Shown: one piece after another, positions 47,544-50,729 of the stretch
Layout: each line of letters begins with the position of its first letter
How positions within the stretch are numbered: the first letter of the stretch is position 1
Origin: an uncultured Dorea sp.
GTDB lineage: Bacteria > Bacillota > Clostridia > Lachnospirales > Lachnospiraceae
Direction: 5' to 3'
DNA length: 50,729 nt
NCBI GenBank assembly: GCA_910579925.1
Contig: CAJTVY010000024.1
Span: 1 to 50,729 of the forward strand
Program-made: the position numbers and the translations under genes
Notes under the pieces: generated by a model
What the model was told of the DNA's origin: nothing
Seen by the model: the letters and a program-made list of their open reading frames with translations, nothing else
Databases searched by the model: none

Positions 47544-47575
47544 GCAACAGTTCAGCCGGAAGGCTTTACTGTTAC
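47544..47575. mobile_element. 32-bp minimal copy of the miniature transposon
   Basis: GCAACAGTTCAGCC (47544-47557) matches the left end of the element at 6462 in 13 of 14 bases; GGCTTTACTGTTAC (47562-47575) matches its right end in 12 of 14. The two arms are separated only by GGAA, so almost nothing but the ends remains, forming a hairpin. The flanks GCTATCTG (47536-47543) and GTTATCTG (47576-47583) agree in seven of eight positions, as expected for an aged 8-bp target duplication. Confidence 0.7.
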
Positions 47576-47604
47576 GTTATCTGTTGTACCTGGTAATTTG
47601 ATAC

Positions 47605-47633
47605 TTGTATAAAAAGGCTCCTCGTCGTATAAT
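47605..47633 (+). promoter_or_regulatory. Promoter of the rightward MATE gene
   Basis: The -35 TTGTAT (47605-47610) and perfect -10 TATAAT (47628-47633) have 17-bp spacing. The start would fall near 47640, just before the ribosome site GGAGGAG, giving a very short leader. A CTCCTC/GAGGAG inverted repeat overlaps this region. Confidence 0.6.
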
Positions 47634-47656
47634 ATGCGATGGAGGAGTCTTTTATT

Positions 47657-49021
47657 ATGAATAAAATTACGAGAGTGGACAGCAGCGGTTATCTATTCGA
47701 CAACAGGTCGCTTGTAACATTGATTATGCCTCTTATTGTTGAACAGCTCCTGGCGGTGCTGGTGGGGATGGCGGATTCAATTATGATTGCAAGCGTAGGT
47801 GAGGCCGCGGTGTCCGGTGTGTCTCTGGTGGATCAGATTATGGTCCTGCTAATCAATATTTTTGCTGCGCTTGCTACCGGCGGAGCGGTGGTTGCGGGGC
47901 AGTATCTTGGACATGGGCGTAAGGAATCGGCGTGTCAGTCAGCGACTCAGCTTGTATGGTTTATCACGATCTGCGCCGTTGTAATTACAAGTGTGGTGTA
48001 TGCCGGAAAGAATCTGATCTTACACGGTGTGTTCGGGCAGATTGAACCAGAGGTCATGAAACATGCGGATATTTATCTGATGATCGTGACCATGGCGATT
48101 CCGTTTATGGCCTTATATAACGCAGGGGCTGCGGTTTTCAGAGCCATGGGTAATTCTAAGGTTTCCATGCAGGTTTCCATTATCATGAATATTATTAATG
48201 TGGCTGGAAATGCGATTCTGATCTATGGTTTCCACCGGGGGACGGAAGGGGTTGCGATTCCGACTCTGGTATCTAGAATTGTGGCGGCAGTGATTATCAT
48301 AATCCTGCTCTGTAATGAAAAACAGATTTTGCATATCGAGCGTACCTGGCGGTATCGGGTGGACTGGTCCCATGTGAAGAAGATTCTGAGCGTGGGCGTG
48401 CCTAACGGACTGGAGAGCAGTATGTTTCAACTCGGTAAGATCCTGGTGTTAAGCCTGGTTTCTACCTTTGGTACATATGCGATTGCCGCTAATGCGGTAG
48501 GAAATGCTATCGCACTGTTTCAGATCCTTCCGGGCATGGCGATCAATCTGGCTGTTACAACGGTAATTGCCAGATGTGTGGGTGCGGGGGATTATGAACA
48601 GGTAAAGTATTATAATAGGAAACTAATGATAATTACACATGTCGGGACGGCGGTAATGGTTTTAGGGGTATTTTCTATTCTGCCGCTGATATTGAAGGCG
48701 TATCGTCTGTCGCCGGAGACGGCGGCGGCAACGAGACAGATTATTTATTTCCATGGGATCTGTGCGATATTGATCTGGCCGGCTTCCTTTACTCTGCCGT
48801 CAACGTTTCGGGCATCTGGGGATGCCAGGGCGTGTATGGTTATATCTATGGTATCTATGTGGTTATTTCGGATTGTATTCAGTTATGTTCTTGGAGAATA
48901 TTTTGGGATAGGTGTATTTGGCGTCTGGGTGGCAATGGTTATCGACTGGGTGTTCCGGGCGTTGTGTTTTGTAATCCGGTATTACAGAGGGGGATGGAAG
49001 AAGCAGTCGCTGGTGCAGTGA
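47657..49021 (+). CDS. MATE-family multidrug/cation antiporter (second copy)
   Basis: A 454-residue protein with twelve predicted transmembrane helices, starting MNKITRVDSSGYLFDNRSL. The first MATE helix includes TLIMPLIVEQLLAVLVGMADSIMIA, and the second half repeats the pattern (VKKILSVGVPNGLESSMFQLGK). It belongs to a different MATE branch from the one at 32797 judging by these start segments. ATG 47657 follows GGAGGAG by 9 bp; an ATG at 47639 coincides with that ribosome site. The substrate is unknown. Confidence 0.9.
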   Translation: MNKITRVDSSGYLFDNRSLVTLIMPLIVEQLLAVLVGMADSIMIASVGEAAVSGVSLVDQIMVLLINIFAALATGGAVVAGQYLGHGRKESACQSATQLVWFITICAVVITSVVYAGKNLILHGVFGQIEPEVMKHADIYLMIVTMAIPFMALYNAGAAVFRAMGNSKVSMQVSIIMNIINVAGNAILIYGFHRGTEGVAIPTLVSRIVAAVIIIILLCNEKQILHIERTWRYRVDWSHVKKILSVGVPNGLESSMFQLGKILVLSLVSTFGTYAIAANAVGNAIALFQILPGMAINLAVTTVIARCVGAGDYEQVKYYNRKLMIITHVGTAVMVLGVFSILPLILKAYRLSPETAAATRQIIYFHGICAILIWPASFTLPSTFRASGDARACMVISMVSMWLFRIVFSYVLGEYFGIGVFGVWVAMVIDWVFRALCFVIRYYRGGWKKQSLVQ

Positions 49022-49122
49022 AAAGGGAGAGAAGTTTCATAGGGTTATGTGAATATGAAAGTTATAGAGATGTGAGCGAGGGAAAGAAGAAAGCAGGGTT
49101 CGAAATTTAGGGAGGAATGCAT

Positions 49123-50670
49123 GTGAAGAGAGAATTAGTGATTGTGTTGGATTTTGGGGGACAATATAACCAGCTTGTGGCGAGACGCGTCCGGGAGTGC
49201 AATGTGTATTGCGAGATTTATTCTTATAAAACGGAGCTTGAGAAGATTAAGGCGATGAACCCGAAGGGGATTATCCTGACGGGAGGGCCGAATAGCTGTT
49301 ATGAGGCGGATTCTCCCACGTATTCTAAGGAGCTTTTTGAGTTGGGGATTCCGGTTCTGGGGCTTTGTTATGGGGCGCAGCTTATGATGCATGTGCTTGG
49401 CGGAAACGTGGCGCATGCGGATGTGCGGGAGTATGGCAAGACGGAGGTCCTGGTGGACAAGAGGGATTCGAAGATTTTCCGGGGCGTTTCGGATAAGACG
49501 GTGTGCTGGATGAGCCATTTTGATTCTGTTTTTAAGGTGGCGCCGGGATTTGAGATTACTGCCCATACGGCGGACTGTCCTGTGGCGGCGGCGGAAAACG
49601 CTTGTGCGGGACTGTATGCGATTCAGTTCCATCCGGAGGTGCTGCATACGGAGGAAGGGACGAAGATGCTTTCGAATTTCGTGCTGGATGTGTGCGGATG
49701 TGCGGGTGACTGGCGGATGGATTCTTTTGTGGAGGAGTCGGTGCGGCAGATTCGGGATAAGGTTGGAAACGGAAGGGTTCTCTGTGCGTTGTCGGGCGGG
49801 GTGGATTCTTCTGTGGCGGCGGTCTTGCTTTCTAAGGCGGTCGGGGAGCAGCTTACCTGTGTGTTTGTGGATCATGGGCTGCTTCGGAAAAATGAGGGTG
49901 ATGAGGTGGAGTCTGTGTTTGGCCCAAAGGGGGAGTATGATTTGAATTTTATCCGGGTTCATGCGCAGCAGCGGTTTTATGATAAGTTGGCTGGTGTGTC
50001 TGACCCGGAACAGAAGCGGAAGATTATCGGGGAAGAGTTTATCCGTGTGTTTGAGGAGGAAGCGAAGAAGATTGGTACAGTGGATTTTCTTGTGCAGGGG
50101 ACGATTTACCCGGATGTGGTGGAGAGCGGCCTTGGCGGGGAGTCGGCTGTGATTAAGTCTCACCATAATGTGGGCGGGCTGCCGGATTATGTGGATTTTA
50201 AGGAGATTATTGAGCCGCTTAGGGATTTGTTTAAGGATGAGGTCAGGAAAGCGGGGCTGGAACTGGGAATTCCGGAGTATCTGGTGTTCCGTCAGCCGTT
50301 CCCGGGGCCGGGGCTTGGCGTGCGGATTGTCGGGGAAGTGACGGAGGAGAAGGTGCGTATTGTGCAGGATGCGGATGCGATTTACCGGGAGGAGATTGCG
50401 AAGGCGGGTCTTGACCGGGGGATTGGACAGTATTTTGCGGCGCTTACGAATATGCAGAGTGTTGGGGTGATGGGGGATGAACGTACCTATGATTATGCGG
50501 TGGCGCTGCGGGCAGTGGATACAGTTGACTTTATGACGGCGGAGGCGGCGGAGATTCCGTATGAGGTGCTTAAGAGGGTTATGGGGAGGATTATTAATGA
50601 GGTTAAAGGGGTGAATCGGGTGATGTATGATTTGACGAGTAAGCCGCCGGGGACGATTGAGTTCGAATAA
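49123..50670 (+). CDS. guaA: GMP synthase (glutamine-hydrolysing)
   Basis: A 515-residue enzyme that converts XMP to GMP. The N-terminal glutamine amidotransferase has Cys82 in GLCYGAQLM and its His/Glu in FHPEV. The ATP-pyrophosphatase domain has the PP-loop SGGVDSS, and the C-terminal dimerisation domain ends PPGTIEFE. The best start is GTG 49123: GGAGG (49111-49115) is 7 bp upstream, and the protein begins MKRELVIVLDFGGQYN as in relatives. The ATG at 49117 is only 1 bp from that site. No purine riboswitch is seen before it. The gene ends 59 bp from the window edge. Confidence 0.95.
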   Translation: MKRELVIVLDFGGQYNQLVARRVRECNVYCEIYSYKTELEKIKAMNPKGIILTGGPNSCYEADSPTYSKELFELGIPVLGLCYGAQLMMHVLGGNVAHADVREYGKTEVLVDKRDSKIFRGVSDKTVCWMSHFDSVFKVAPGFEITAHTADCPVAAAENACAGLYAIQFHPEVLHTEEGTKMLSNFVLDVCGCAGDWRMDSFVEESVRQIRDKVGNGRVLCALSGGVDSSVAAVLLSKAVGEQLTCVFVDHGLLRKNEGDEVESVFGPKGEYDLNFIRVHAQQRFYDKLAGVSDPEQKRKIIGEEFIRVFEEEAKKIGTVDFLVQGTIYPDVVESGLGGESAVIKSHHNVGGLPDYVDFKEIIEPLRDLFKDEVRKAGLELGIPEYLVFRQPFPGPGLGVRIVGEVTEEKVRIVQDADAIYREEIAKAGLDRGIGQYFAALTNMQSVGVMGDERTYDYAVALRAVDTVDFMTAEAAEIPYEVLKRVMGRIINEVKGVNRVMYDLTSKPPGTIEFE

Positions 50671-50729
50671 ACAGAAATGCTTAGTAAATCCAGTGTTTAT
50701 GCGGGTTTGCGGGCTTTGGAAAGGTCTTT
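50671..50729. other. Short tail after guaA, cut by the window end
   Basis: No gene or terminator is visible. The 3' end of guaA is an integration site for some mobile elements in Firmicutes, so the first bases after the stop deserve attention, but nothing here shows an element. Confidence 0.3.

Noticed and set aside
47613..47648. A CTCCTC/GAGGAG hairpin covering the ribosome site of the second MATE gene as an RNA switch
   Set aside because: The best promoter (-10 at 47628-47633) lies within it, so only the right arm would be transcribed. An upstream start from 47584 could revive the idea, but its boxes are weaker.
49022..49122. Purine riboswitch upstream of guaA
   Set aside because: I looked for the paired loops and conserved junction of purine aptamers in the 101-bp gap and saw neither them nor a terminator.
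49135..50166. A 343-codon open frame antisense to guaA
   Set aside because: It is His/Arg/Leu-rich nonsense opposite a conserved GMP synthase and has no start signal.

Overview
The window looks like chromosome from a spore-forming, anaerobic, carbohydrate-degrading Firmicute of the Lachnospiraceae type (Blautia, Dorea, Faecalicatena and relatives). This is inferred from gene content: SpoIIID, several cytoplasmic glycosidases, an ABC sugar importer encoded without its own ATPase, DUF624, a CD1871A-type CXXC micro-protein, AAA-ATPase/PD-(D/E)XK fusion proteins, strong AGGAGG ribosome sites and sigma-A-like promoters. No rRNA, tRNA or CRISPR array was found.

Bases 1-3045 are an AT-rich accessory stretch of decaying genes: two broken GNAT acetyltransferases, one intact alpha/beta hydrolase and a fragment of an ASCH/PUA-like protein. 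Next comes a leftward MoxR-DUF58-DUF4129 operon (3046-6378), divergent from a GH31 alpha-xylosidase. Between them is a 144-bp miniature transposon with 14-bp perfect inverted ends and an exact 8-bp target duplication. From 9.4 to 14.1 kb are endonuclease III, small conserved proteins, an HD hydrolase, an rRNA-type methyltransferase, an FMN riboswitch controlling riboflavin transporter RibU, and a VOC protein.

A long rightward operon (14.2-20.9 kb) carries the t6A genes tsaE, tsaB, rimI-like and tsaD, interleaved with threonine aldolase, a small zinc-ribbon protein and RNase Z, followed by ispD. It ends with a LacI regulator whose start overlaps ispD. A strong terminator separates it from the unit it probably controls (21.0-26.6 kb): a promoter with LacI-type operators, a GH32 beta-fructosidase, ABC binding protein, two permeases and DUF624. 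Then come a low-molecular-weight phosphatase, DAHP synthase, an ECF sigma/anti-sigma pair, an AAA/PD-(D/E)XK protein and spoIIID behind a sigma-E-like promoter.

From 32 to 38 kb the leftward genes are a B3/4 protein, a MATE pump, a two-gene unit resembling an orphan TNT-type NAD-glycohydrolase toxin with its immunity protein, and an 856-residue fusion of CoA-disulfide-reductase-like, rhodanese and siroheme sulfite-reductase-like modules. From 38.3 kb to the end are a GH3 glucosidase with swapped domain order, a CobD/HisC-like aminotransferase, a three-gene thiol-redox module (TlpA-like lipoprotein, 49-residue CXXC protein, membrane ferredoxin), an AraC regulator with a GH36 alpha-galactosidase, an HPr-like protein lacking the phosphorylatable histidine, a second very short copy of the miniature transposon, another MATE pump and guaA.

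The items most worth follow-up are the miniature transposon family, the orphan TNT pair, the triple-fusion sulfur/redox enzyme and the TlpA/CXXC/ferredoxin module.
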